From SIG603 sp964370775 (lineage in GTDB: Bacteria; Bacillota; Clostridia; Oscillospirales; Acutalibacteraceae): DNA of 40,098 nucleotides. The stretch spans positions 1-40,098 of the forward strand of contig CAYJKT010000028.1 in assembly GCA_964370775.1 (NCBI GenBank), in the 5' to 3' direction. The stretch's first letter is position 1. Each line of letters opens with the position of its first letter. The translations under genes were made by a program, and so were the position numbers. Under the pieces are notes generated by a model. The model did not search any database. It was not told the DNA's origin and saw only the letters and a list, made by a program, of their open reading frames with translations. Shown one piece after another: positions 24,072-31,777 of this stretch.

Positions 24072-25847
24072 TTATTTACCAGAAATATATGCTCTACTGA
24101 ATTCGAATTCTGTACCAAACATTGGTGTGCTTAGGTTTTTAACATAATTTTGAACAAAGTATTGATCTGTTGTAAAGTATAATGGAGCAGTACCTGCATT
24201 TTCAGCTATTAAGTTATTCTCCATTTTTACATATAGTTCTGCACGAGCTTCTTCGTCGCCCAATGTCGCAAGTTGGTTAAACATGTCGTCAAACTCAGCA
24301 TTGCTATAACCACCCATGAATTTTGCGTAACCACTATCTGTGTTCCATAGTTCCATGAATGTTAGAGGATCATTGTAGTCACCATTCCAACCCATGTTAA
24401 CAAGGTCATATCTATTGTTGTTTCTCTCTTCAACAAATAGACTTGAGTCTGCAAGCATATTTGTATTGATTTTAACGCCTAAAACTTCTTCCCAAGTTTG
24501 TCTGTAATACTCTTGTAGAGAAGCTGCTTGTGTAGATGATGCGATTGAGATGATTGTAAACTCATAAGCTGATAAATCAGAAGCATCTTTGCCCTCTTCT
24601 TCAATACCTTCAACTAAAAGAGCTTGAATTTTCTCTGGTGTGTCATATTCTTCTAATAAAGCTAATAGAGGTTGCTCATTTAATGTACGGTACTCTGTAT
24701 CGCCTACCATGATACCATCTGGAACAATACCATAAGCTGGTGTGTTAATTCCTTCATAGATTAACTCGTTCAACTCTACACGATCAATTGCTAATGAGAA
24801 AGCAAGTCTAACTTTTGCATTGTTCATAAGCTCTGTTGGACCACCAGTATGTTGGTTAAATGACATGTAGTTAACGCTTGGAGCGTATTTTGTGATTTGA
24901 GTTAGGTTCTCGTTCTCTTGCCAGCTAGCAATGTACTCTGATGTAGCTGTAACAACATCTAATTCTTTAGATTGAATTAGTAGAGATTGAGTTGAAGCTT
25001 CTGCTACTTCTTTTAATGTAACTTTTGTTAAGTGTACATTTTCAGCATCCCAGTAGCTTTCGTTTTTAGCAAGAATCATTTCGTTCTCTAGAATTCTAGA
25101 TTCAATTACGAAAGGACCATTGAAAACGTGTTTCTCAAAATCAGTAGCGTATAGGTCGCCAGCTGCATCGATAACGTCTAGTCTAATTGGGTAGAAACAA
25201 ACGTTTGTTAGTTTACCATTAAAGAAAGGAATCGCTGTGTGAAGTGTGATTTCTAATGTTTTGTCGTCAATAGCTTTAACTCCAACTTCTTCAGCTGTAA
25301 CTTCTTCATTATAGTATGCTTCTGCATTTACGATGTCATAAGCTAAGAAAGAATATGAGAACGCATTTACAGGATCTAATAGTCTGATGATAGAGTCAAC
25401 ATATTGTTGAGCAGTAACAGCAACTCCGTCTGTCCAAACTTGATCTTTAAGTGTGTATGTGTATACTAAGCCATCTTCAGAAACTGTGAAGCTTTCAGCA
25501 CCAGCATTTTCTACATAGTCGTTTCCGTTTTCATCTGTAAATGTACGGAATAAACCTTCGAAGATATGAGACATAACTTGGAACTCATTTGCATTACGTG
25601 CATCGTTAACGTCTAAAGTTGCAAGATCGCTAAATACTAAATTAAGCTCTTGAACTTCGTCCATTTCTCCACCAGTTGTTTCTTCGCCTTCTGTTGCAGA
25701 AGATTCTTCTGTACCCTCAGAAGCTGTGCTTGATTCTGTAGCAGAACTCTCATCTGTGCTAGATGTAGTTTCACCAGATTGGCATGCAGCTGTTGATAAT
25801 AGCATTGTTGCAGCTAAAATTGCAGCTAGAACTTTTCTAAGTTTCAT
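24072..25847 (-). CDS. oppA: Peptide ABC transporter substrate-binding lipoprotein OppA
   Basis: The 591-residue extracytoplasmic binding protein has a lipoprotein signal (MKLRKVLAAILAATMLLSTAAC, lipid-anchored Cys at about residue 22). A Ser/Thr/Glu-rich linker (about 23-60) and the SBP_bac_5 fold follow, including NDARNANEFQVMSHIFEGLF near the start and TKVTLKEVAEASTQSLLIQ in the middle. A longer in-frame start lacks a ribosome binding site; AAAGGTGAACAGG precedes the ATG at 25847. It is the first gene of oppABCDF and is read from a strong promoter at 25966-25994. The peptide specificity is not visible. Confidence 0.94.
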   Translation of the reverse strand: MKLRKVLAAILAATMLLSTAACQSGETTSSTDESSATESSTASEGTEESSATEGEETTGGEMDEVQELNLVFSDLATLDVNDARNANEFQVMSHIFEGLFRTFTDENGNDYVENAGAESFTVSEDGLVYTYTLKDQVWTDGVAVTAQQYVDSIIRLLDPVNAFSYSFLAYDIVNAEAYYNEEVTAEEVGVKAIDDKTLEITLHTAIPFFNGKLTNVCFYPIRLDVIDAAGDLYATDFEKHVFNGPFVIESRILENEMILAKNESYWDAENVHLTKVTLKEVAEASTQSLLIQSKELDVVTATSEYIASWQENENLTQITKYAPSVNYMSFNQHTGGPTELMNNAKVRLAFSLAIDRVELNELIYEGINTPAYGIVPDGIMVGDTEYRTLNEQPLLALLEEYDTPEKIQALLVEGIEEEGKDASDLSAYEFTIISIASSTQAASLQEYYRQTWEEVLGVKINTNMLADSSLFVEERNNNRYDLVNMGWNGDYNDPLTFMELWNTDSGYAKFMGGYSNAEFDDMFNQLATLGDEEARAELYVKMENNLIAENAGTAPLYFTTDQYFVQNYVKNLSTPMFGTEFEFSRAYISGK

Positions 25848-25965
25848 TTCCTGTTCACCTTTTTCATAAAATTTTCTACAAATTTCCATTTTCTAGCTTA
25901 TGCAGATTTATCTGAAAATTTGTATGTGTAAGCAATGTTTTATTTATCATCACTAAACATTCACA

Positions 25966-25994
25966 AGTATATCATTATGTTAAATCTATGTCAA
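25966..25994 (-). promoter_or_regulatory. Sigma-A promoter of the opp operon
   Basis: On the minus strand a perfect TTGACA (25994-25989), 17 nt and TATACT (25971-25966) give a strong promoter. The untranslated leader to the oppA start is about 110 nt; no riboswitch was recognised in it. Confidence 0.85.
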
Positions 25995-26252
25995 TCCTTG
26001 TCGAATTAATCAGCGTAATTTATATATATACATCACTTAGTTTGTACATTTTATACATGTCGCTTAAACTGATGAATATTAATGATTTTCTAACACAAAA
26101 ATTTATTCGATAAAACAAATTTACCTTAATATTATTCATACTTAATTAACAAACTACTGTGAAAAATAAGCAATCGATTGATTTTACTTGTTTATCATGG
26201 TAAATTTTGCAATTACAATTGCTAAATATTTCTTTTAGTTTTGTGTGCTAAA
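25995..26252 (-). other. AT-rich intergenic region upstream of opp, downstream of hydrogenase operon 2
   Basis: The whole intergenic interval 25848-26252 (about 405 bp) has no open frame of note. Its left part holds the opp leader and promoter. The remainder is very AT-rich. Weak hairpin possibilities near 26205-26215 (GCAATT/AATTGC on the minus strand) could end hydrogenase operon 2 but are not convincing. Confidence 0.5.
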
Positions 26253-27677
26253 TCATATACTCATAATCTTTACCGCGTCTAACATATTTTTCTCGTACGC
26301 TTCCATACCATATTTGTCAACTTGCGCCTTATCTTTTGGTCCATGTGTCAAACAACCTGCTCCACCAATGCAACCATCTTGACACGCCATACCCTCAATA
26401 AAGTTGACATCAATCAGCTTTTTAGATGATTTTAGCAGCGCCAACTTACAGGCATCAATTCCGTTACATCTTTCTGCTTTTAAGTCGAAATCTATCTCTT
26501 GTTCTTTCATCGCCTGAGCAACTGCATCGGATAAACCACCACTTCTTGCAAAAATTCTTCCAAAATATGATGCATTATCCAAAACGTCTTCATATAAAGA
26601 AGATAGCTCTAAATCTTTGCTGTCAAAAAGTGCTTGTAATTCCTCAAAGGTGATAACGCTATCTATATAAGGTCTTACGCTTTCTAGTTGAAATTCCATT
26701 TTTTTAGCAGTACATGGACCTATAAATACAATTTTTGACGTTGGGTCTGTCTCTTTAATGTACTTTGCAATTCTTGCCATTGGAGAAAGATTATGTGATA
26801 TATGCTCTGCCATTACAGGGAACTGCTTGTTTATATACATTACAAACGCAGGACAACATGAACTTGTTAAAAATCCTTTTTCTACTAATTCTCTTGACTC
26901 CTCTAATGCTACTGCATCAGCACCAAGTGCCGCTTCTATAATGGTATAGAAACCAAGTTCTTTTATACCCGTAACCACTTGCCCTAGTTTTGCATGTTGA
27001 AACTGACTAGAAATTGACGGAGCTACAACTGCATATACTTTATAATTTTTATTTTCATCACTATCTTTAATTATTTTTACTGTGTCTAATATAAAAGATT
27101 TATCAGCTATAGAGCCAAACGGACATTGATAAACACATGCACCACAAGCTATGCATTTCTCATTTATTATTTCTGCACTATTATCTTCTGCTTTCTTAAT
27201 AGCGCCAACCTTACAGGCACTCTCACATGGTCTTTTACTGCTTATTATCGCATGATAAGGACATGTTTTAGCACATGCGCCACAATCCTTACACTTTTCT
27301 ATATCAATTTGTGCTGTGTAGTTTTCATCAAAAGAAATCGCACCAAATCTGCATGAATCAAAACATCTGTGAGATAAACAACCTCTGCAAGAAGATGTAA
27401 CAACATAACCAGACGCAGGACATTCATCACAAGCTATATCGATAACCTCTATTACATTTGGGTTGCTTTTATCACCACCCATTGCTATTTTTACTCTTTC
27501 AGCAAGTATTGCTCTCTCTTTATATACACAACAACGCATTGTGGACTCTTTACCTGATACAATCTCTTTAGGTATATCAGTTACTTTTTCAAGCAATGTG
27601 TCTTCCCAAGCATTTTTTGCAACTTCTCTTAAAACTTTATATTTTAAATATTGTACTTTTGTATCAAATCTATTCAT
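26253..27677 (-). CDS. [FeFe] hydrogenase with complete H-cluster motifs, ferredoxin-type N-terminus
   Basis: The 474-residue enzyme is a monomeric clostridial [FeFe] hydrogenase of the ferredoxin-rich (group B-like) type. The N-terminal half has many cysteines: CDEC, CRGCLSHRCFDSC (about 97-109), CKDCGACAKTCP (about 129-140), CESAC and CIACGACVYQCP (about 175-186). The H-cluster loops are SSCCP (C274 proton relay, C275 ligand), GPCTAKK (C322) and GMACQDGCIGG (C432, C436), all intact, so it should oxidise or evolve H2 using ferredoxin. AGAAAGGG precedes the ATG. It ends the operon, 11 bp after the phosphatase gene. No hydEFG maturases are in the window. Confidence 0.88.
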   Translation of the reverse strand: MNRFDTKVQYLKYKVLREVAKNAWEDTLLEKVTDIPKEIVSGKESTMRCCVYKERAILAERVKIAMGGDKSNPNVIEVIDIACDECPASGYVVTSSCRGCLSHRCFDSCRFGAISFDENYTAQIDIEKCKDCGACAKTCPYHAIISSKRPCESACKVGAIKKAEDNSAEIINEKCIACGACVYQCPFGSIADKSFILDTVKIIKDSDENKNYKVYAVVAPSISSQFQHAKLGQVVTGIKELGFYTIIEAALGADAVALEESRELVEKGFLTSSCCPAFVMYINKQFPVMAEHISHNLSPMARIAKYIKETDPTSKIVFIGPCTAKKMEFQLESVRPYIDSVITFEELQALFDSKDLELSSLYEDVLDNASYFGRIFARSGGLSDAVAQAMKEQEIDFDLKAERCNGIDACKLALLKSSKKLIDVNFIEGMACQDGCIGGAGCLTHGPKDKAQVDKYGMEAYEKNMLDAVKIMSI

Positions 27678-27688
27678 CTTTACCCTTT

Positions 27689-28864
27689 CTAAAAATAACT
27701 TACTTTTATTTTTTTTCCAATTTTTTTAAGGCAATCAGATAATTCCTCTATCAACTGCATTTTAATATTAAAATTAATAGGCAAGTTCGGATTTTGATGT
27801 GCCGGATTTACAGCTCTTCCTACATAGAAGTTTATATCAGTAGCTTCTTCAAAAAGCAGTCTAGCTATAGATGAAGCACCGTCTTTTTTAATGCTCCAGT
27901 CTGCATAAAAATTGTTGTCTTCTAAATAGTCTTTTGCGTAAGTCAACACTTTATTAATAGTGATTATTCCTTCTGTCACAAGTTCTACGCCCTCAATTTT
28001 TGCAGTAGGCGGAACATCTGAGTCAAAAAAGTCCAGTGTTGTCTCCAAAGGTTTACCCAAAAAATTTGCAGCTATGTTAGATGTAGTACCACCACATACT
28101 ATATGCTTACCCTCTTTTGCAAAAAACAAAGACATCATTCTGTCCGCATCATTTCTGTTTGATGGAGGGCCTATAATAAGATTCATCGGTTTTCTTTTTC
28201 TTATCCTAACTGTACAAGCTGTTGTGTCATCACCTGGCATTGCACCATATAAAGAAAAACATTCATTAAGTAAAATGGTGTTCAAAGTTTTTGCAGTGTA
28301 ACCTACTTCAGAAAGTGGCTCCATATACTCTGCTATCTCTTTTCTGTCCCAACCAAAGTTTAAGGCACTGCCAACTCCTGCATGAATACAGCCGTCGCTC
28401 ATTAAAATAAACATGTCGTCTTCTCTTAAATCAATTTTTGACACAAGAATGTTCTTACCACCAATAATCATTTCATTGTACGGAATTTCTGAATTTTTAC
28501 CATCTCTTAAAAGTATAACTCTTGGATTATCATATTGAATTATCTCAGCTTCTCTATTATCGTTAAATATCCTAAAAATAGTAAAAGTTGAGTATGCAAT
28601 TCCACGCACTGAACACACAGGTAAAGTCTCTGCAATTGTCTCAACACAATCAGTTATACTTAAGCCCTCTGAAATCATGGTAGATATAATCTTCGCTGTA
28701 AGGGTAGACAATATATTTGCCTTTACTCCACTACCTAATCCGTCTGCTAATACTATTGTAGTCGAACCATCTGTGCCCTCTACTATCTCAACTTGGTCTC
28801 CACACAACTCTTCTCTATATTTATGTAGGCTATTAAAACCTATATCTGCACACAAATTAATCAT
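27689..28864 (-). CDS. SpoIIE-family PP2C phosphatase linked to HydS
   Basis: The 391-residue protein has a PP2C/SpoIIE catalytic domain (about 1-225) with metal-binding ADGLGSG (about 40-46, D41), MSDGCIHAG (D157) and PGDDTTACT (D212, D213). An unassigned C-terminal region of about 165 residues starts after RIRKRKP and includes IIGPPSNRNDADR and IVCGGTTSNIAANFLGKP. It overlaps the HydS gene by 8 bp, so the two are translationally coupled. The known role of this family is dephosphorylating STAS-type anti-sigma antagonists; here the partner is unknown. It is probably controlled by the redox state of HydS, which is inference. Confidence 0.86.
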   Translation of the reverse strand: MINLCADIGFNSLHKYREELCGDQVEIVEGTDGSTTIVLADGLGSGVKANILSTLTAKIISTMISEGLSITDCVETIAETLPVCSVRGIAYSTFTIFRIFNDNREAEIIQYDNPRVILLRDGKNSEIPYNEMIIGGKNILVSKIDLREDDMFILMSDGCIHAGVGSALNFGWDRKEIAEYMEPLSEVGYTAKTLNTILLNECFSLYGAMPGDDTTACTVRIRKRKPMNLIIGPPSNRNDADRMMSLFFAKEGKHIVCGGTTSNIAANFLGKPLETTLDFFDSDVPPTAKIEGVELVTEGIITINKVLTYAKDYLEDNNFYADWSIKKDGASSIARLLFEEATDINFYVGRAVNPAHQNPNLPINFNIKMQLIEELSDCLKKIGKKIKVSYF

Positions 28865-30539
28865 CGTTTATCGACTCCTTAAGCTTTGTCAGTGCAATTT
28901 TTGTCTCAGCAGCTGTCTCACCAAGTAGCGAAGCAATTTCATGCACTACACGCATTTGTTTTTCAATAACTTTATCTGTGGTTTCTATAGTCTTTTTACT
29001 TATAGCCTCTTTTTTTGCACGTTCTTCTTCTTCTTCTGTCACGTTTCTCATTATGCACACATAAACCTTGTTATGCTTATCATAAACCACTGACTCATCA
29101 ACAAACTTATTATATTCTGCTAAATATGTACGCTTGTTTTTTGTGGCAATACCTGTTGATTTTACATTTAAAAATATAGTTGGGTCTAAAATCTTCACAA
29201 CTGGCTCACCCAAAACATCAGTTTTTCTTCTAATATTTATCAAACCTAACGCAGCTGTATTAATTCTTTGAACTTCTAAGTCGTTATTTAAAACTATAAT
29301 AGCATTAGGTGAATTATCCACTATTATATCAGAGAACGACTCAGCTTTTTCATAAAGTGACGGTAAACACATGGATAAATCTGCTTTCCCATAATATACT
29401 GCCGCTGCTTTATCTCTGCATGAATTATACCCACAAGAACCACAATCTAGCTCGTCTTCTTTCTTTTCTTTGCCTAATTGCTTTAAAATATTTTCAATCT
29501 CTACTACAGACGGAGTTACATTTCTTAGTTCAATTGGTGTAAAACTTTTCCTCATATAATCATGGGAAAGTTCGTCCACATCAAAGTCATCATTTCCAGC
29601 ATAATTATTAACACTCATATAATCTGCAAGAGGTTTTTTTCTGTATTTTTCCATAACAGGTCCACCAATACAGCTTCCAACACAAGCAGACATTTCTATA
29701 AAGCACTTACTTAAATTACCTTCCTCAATTTCAGTTAATGCTTTCATGCAGTTTTCTACACCATCAACAAAAAAGTAGGTATAATCAGGGTTTTTGTTTT
29801 GTATAGTCTTAAGTATTCCTCCTGATGTAGGGAAAAATCTCGCTAAACTCTTGTCTATACTATCTTTATCTTCGTTACATTCAATGCTTATCCCCTCTGC
29901 ATTAAGCCATTCTGTAAGTTCCTCAAAAGTCAAAGCTTCATCAACTATACCCTCATAGTAATTAGCTTCATCTTTTTTAGCAACACATGGACCTATAAAC
30001 ACAACTTTAGCATTTGGATATCTCTTTTTTATATCTAGCGCATGGGCTTGCATAGGCGATACAATATCAGCAAGATGTCGCAATACTTTAGGGTAATATT
30101 TTTGGATAAGTAGATTAACTGAATGACATGACGACGTAATAACAATATCCCTTTTATCTCTGTCTATCATCTGTTGATACTCATTTTTAACAATGGTTGC
30201 ACCAATAGCTGTTTCCTCAGCAGAATGAAAGCCAAGCTTTTTTAAAGCTTCGCTAATAGACTTTATCCCAGCACCGTCATAATTTGCAATAAATGCAGGA
30301 GCAATCGATGCTATTACTGGTTCTCCAGACATCAACAAAACTCTTGTAGCCTCTACACTGCTAGTTATTTCTTTAGCATTTTGTGGGCAGTTTACAAAAC
30401 ATTGTCCACACAAAATACATTCATTCCCAACTATATTCGCCTGCCCACCTGAAAATCTTATAGACTTAACAGGACAACACCTAATACATTTATAGCAGTT
30501 TTTACAGTTGGATTTTTTTAATTTTAAAAATTCGGACAC
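28857..30539 (-). CDS. Sensory [FeFe]-hydrogenase-like protein with PAS domain (HydS type)
   Basis: The 560-residue protein has two 4Fe-4S motifs (Cys 12, 15, 18, 22 and 41, 44, 47, 51), a hydrogenase domain (about 65-340), a PF04060 4Fe-4S domain (CGSCGYNSC, about 366-374, and C391) and a PAS domain (about 395-510, DIIVDNSPNAIIVLNNDLEV) with a C-terminal helical coil. H-cluster loops read TSSCH (C138), GPCVAKK (C185) and SACVGSC (C286, C290): all four ligands are kept, but the proton-relay Cys is Ser137 and the next Pro is His139. This is the architecture of sensory group C enzymes. I start at GTG 30539 because CGGAGGTGG lies 9 nt upstream; the longer TTG start would run into the ferredoxin gene. 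It overlaps the phosphatase gene downstream. Confidence 0.87.
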   Translation of the reverse strand: MSEFLKLKKSNCKNCYKCIRCCPVKSIRFSGGQANIVGNECILCGQCFVNCPQNAKEITSSVEATRVLLMSGEPVIASIAPAFIANYDGAGIKSISEALKKLGFHSAEETAIGATIVKNEYQQMIDRDKRDIVITSSCHSVNLLIQKYYPKVLRHLADIVSPMQAHALDIKKRYPNAKVVFIGPCVAKKDEANYYEGIVDEALTFEELTEWLNAEGISIECNEDKDSIDKSLARFFPTSGGILKTIQNKNPDYTYFFVDGVENCMKALTEIEEGNLSKCFIEMSACVGSCIGGPVMEKYRKKPLADYMSVNNYAGNDDFDVDELSHDYMRKSFTPIELRNVTPSVVEIENILKQLGKEKKEDELDCGSCGYNSCRDKAAAVYYGKADLSMCLPSLYEKAESFSDIIVDNSPNAIIVLNNDLEVQRINTAALGLINIRRKTDVLGEPVVKILDPTIFLNVKSTGIATKNKRTYLAEYNKFVDESVVYDKHNKVYVCIMRNVTEEEEERAKKEAISKKTIETTDKVIEKQMRVVHEIASLLGETAAETKIALTKLKESINDD

Positions 30540-30561
30540 TACATCCCACCTCCGTTCAAAA

Positions 30562-30798
30562 CTACTTACATAGTACTTCTTTTTCAAAAAAAGATTCTAC
30601 TGTTTCAGGTGTAACTGAGTGCACTTTTTCGTCCACAGACACACACACACCTTGCTGACATCGAGCCATGCAAAACGTGCCAGATAAATTAGTTTTACTC
30701 TCCAAATTATTATCTGCAATTAAATTTTTCAACTTCTCCACTACAATTCTTGAACCTTTTAAATGACATGAGCTTCCTATACATACTTTAATATCCAT
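30562..30798 (-). CDS. NuoE-like [2Fe-2S] ferredoxin-domain protein
   Basis: A 78-residue thioredoxin-like [2Fe-2S] ferredoxin with CIGSSCH (about 6-12) and CMARCQQGVCV (about 43-53). Its four cysteines are spaced C-x4-C and C-x3-C as in NuoE/HoxE-type domains. AAAGGAG precedes the ATG. It is the first gene of the operon, so it probably passes electrons to or from the HydS protein. It is much shorter than a full NuoE subunit (about 160 aa), having only the ferredoxin core. Confidence 0.85.
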   Translation of the reverse strand: MDIKVCIGSSCHLKGSRIVVEKLKNLIADNNLESKTNLSGTFCMARCQQGVCVSVDEKVHSVTPETVESFFEKEVLCK

Positions 30799-30840
30799 TT
30801 TTAACTCCTTTAAACATAATTTTATACTTTTATCTTAGTT

Positions 30841-30869
30841 ATTTTAACATATTTAGTCAATAATGTAAA
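30841..30869 (-). promoter_or_regulatory. Promoter of hydrogenase operon 2
   Basis: On the minus strand TTTACA (30869-30864), 17 nt and TAAAAT (30846-30841) with an upstream TGT (extended -10) precede the ferredoxin gene by about 43 bp. An overlapping alternative with TTGACT and TAAGAT is weaker. Confidence 0.6.
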
Positions 30870-30950
30870 TGAAATAAGAGAACTATTCTTCCAAATGCGA
30901 ATTAAATATTTTATATCTATACCATTTATCCATTATAAATATCGATAAAA

Positions 30951-30976
30951 AAACGTCCTCTTTTCAGAGAACGTTT
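30951..30976 (-). terminator. Terminator after the 6-PTPS gene
   Basis: AAACGTTCTCT and AGAGGACGTTT on the minus strand form an 11-bp stem with one G-T pair and a GAAA loop, followed by TTTTATC. It lies 23 bp past the stop codon. Confidence 0.85.
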
Positions 30977-30998
30977 TAAACATGATTTTATGTATTTA

Positions 30999-31562
30999 TT
31001 ACTTTTTATAACCACATTTTGTGCAAACTCCGTCTTCATTCAGAGCTATACCACATAATGGACATCGATCAATGTTGTTTTTAGGCTCGTATTCTTCGCA
31101 AGCTGCGTTTACACCACTTGTAAAAGTAATTTTAGCAATGTTTAGCTTATCTTTTAACAAGTCGTAAACTATTTTAATCATGCCCTCAACTGTCATGGTT
31201 TCTTTTGTGACAACCAAACGGCAATCAGGGTATGCACAAGCAAGATCTGTTTTGAATGCCTCGCCTTTCATTTGATTTTGAGGAGCTCCGTCTTTTATGC
31301 CTGTTTCCTCATACACTTTTAGAATTGCAGGCAAAAGTGGGTCGTCTTCTCTTAAAATCAGCGCATGGTCGAAGTTTTTCAGCACATCCCATGCTGTTTT
31401 TTGAATTTCATTACATGGGAATACCATATTTACACCCATGTTCACGCTGTCTTCTACTTCGATTGTCAAATAACCTGTGTGGCCATGCAAATACTGTGCC
31501 TCGCCTCTAAAACCATAAAATCTGTGAGCATACTGTAAGTCAAATGTAGTGTAACTTCTCAT
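30999..31562 (-). CDS. 6-PTPS (QueD-like) family protein with C-terminal zinc ribbon, non-canonical active site
   Basis: The 187-residue protein has the zinc-binding histidines of the tetrahydropterin synthase fold: AHRF (about 12-15), LHGHTG (about 25-30) and FDHALIL (about 64-70). Residues 150-187 add a CPLCG...CTKCG zinc ribbon, unusual for QueD. The catalytic Cys found four residues before HGH in E. coli QueD (KCGRLHGH) is Ala here (EAQYLHGH), and the typical C-terminal Glu motif is absent, so a canonical carboxytetrahydropterin synthase role is doubtful. No other queuosine genes are nearby. AGGAGG-like CGGAGG precedes the ATG. It has its own perfect promoter. Confidence 0.75.
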   Translation of the reverse strand: MRSYTTFDLQYAHRFYGFRGEAQYLHGHTGYLTIEVEDSVNMGVNMVFPCNEIQKTAWDVLKNFDHALILREDDPLLPAILKVYEETGIKDGAPQNQMKGEAFKTDLACAYPDCRLVVTKETMTVEGMIKIVYDLLKDKLNIAKITFTSGVNAACEEYEPKNNIDRCPLCGIALNEDGVCTKCGYKK

Positions 31563-31610
31563 AATAAACCTCCGAATTCAAAATAGTAATTATTATTATT
31601 TATTACTTGT

Positions 31611-31639
31611 ATTATATATTATTATTTAACATTTGTCAA
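31611..31639 (-). promoter_or_regulatory. Perfect consensus sigma-A promoter of the 6-PTPS gene
   Basis: On the minus strand TTGACA (31639-31634), 17 nt and TATAAT (31616-31611) lie about 49 bp upstream of the start codon, back to back with the promoter at 31720. Confidence 0.85.
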
Positions 31640-31719
31640 TATATTTAGATAATAATTCACAAATAATATTCAATAATTAATATTTATATTTTCAACTAAT
31701 TACTTATATTTATTTTTTG

Positions 31720-31748
31720 TTGAAAATTTACTTATTGTGTACTATAAT
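31720..31748 (+). promoter_or_regulatory. Sigma-A promoter of the second aldo/keto reductase gene
   Basis: TTGAAA (31720-31725), 17 nt and a perfect TATAAT (31743-31748) precede the ATG at 31778 by about 30 bp. Confidence 0.85.
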
Positions 31749-31777
31749 TATATGTAACAAAATATTTGGAGGTAAAT

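Noticed and set aside
26195..26225. Terminator after the complete hydrogenase gene
   Set aside because: The only hairpins are 6 bp with very short loops or distant arms; not convincing enough to annotate.
30540..30587. Upstream TTG start for the HydS-type protein
   Set aside because: It overlaps the end of the ferredoxin gene and lacks a ribosome binding site, whereas GTG at 30539 has GGAGG at proper spacing.
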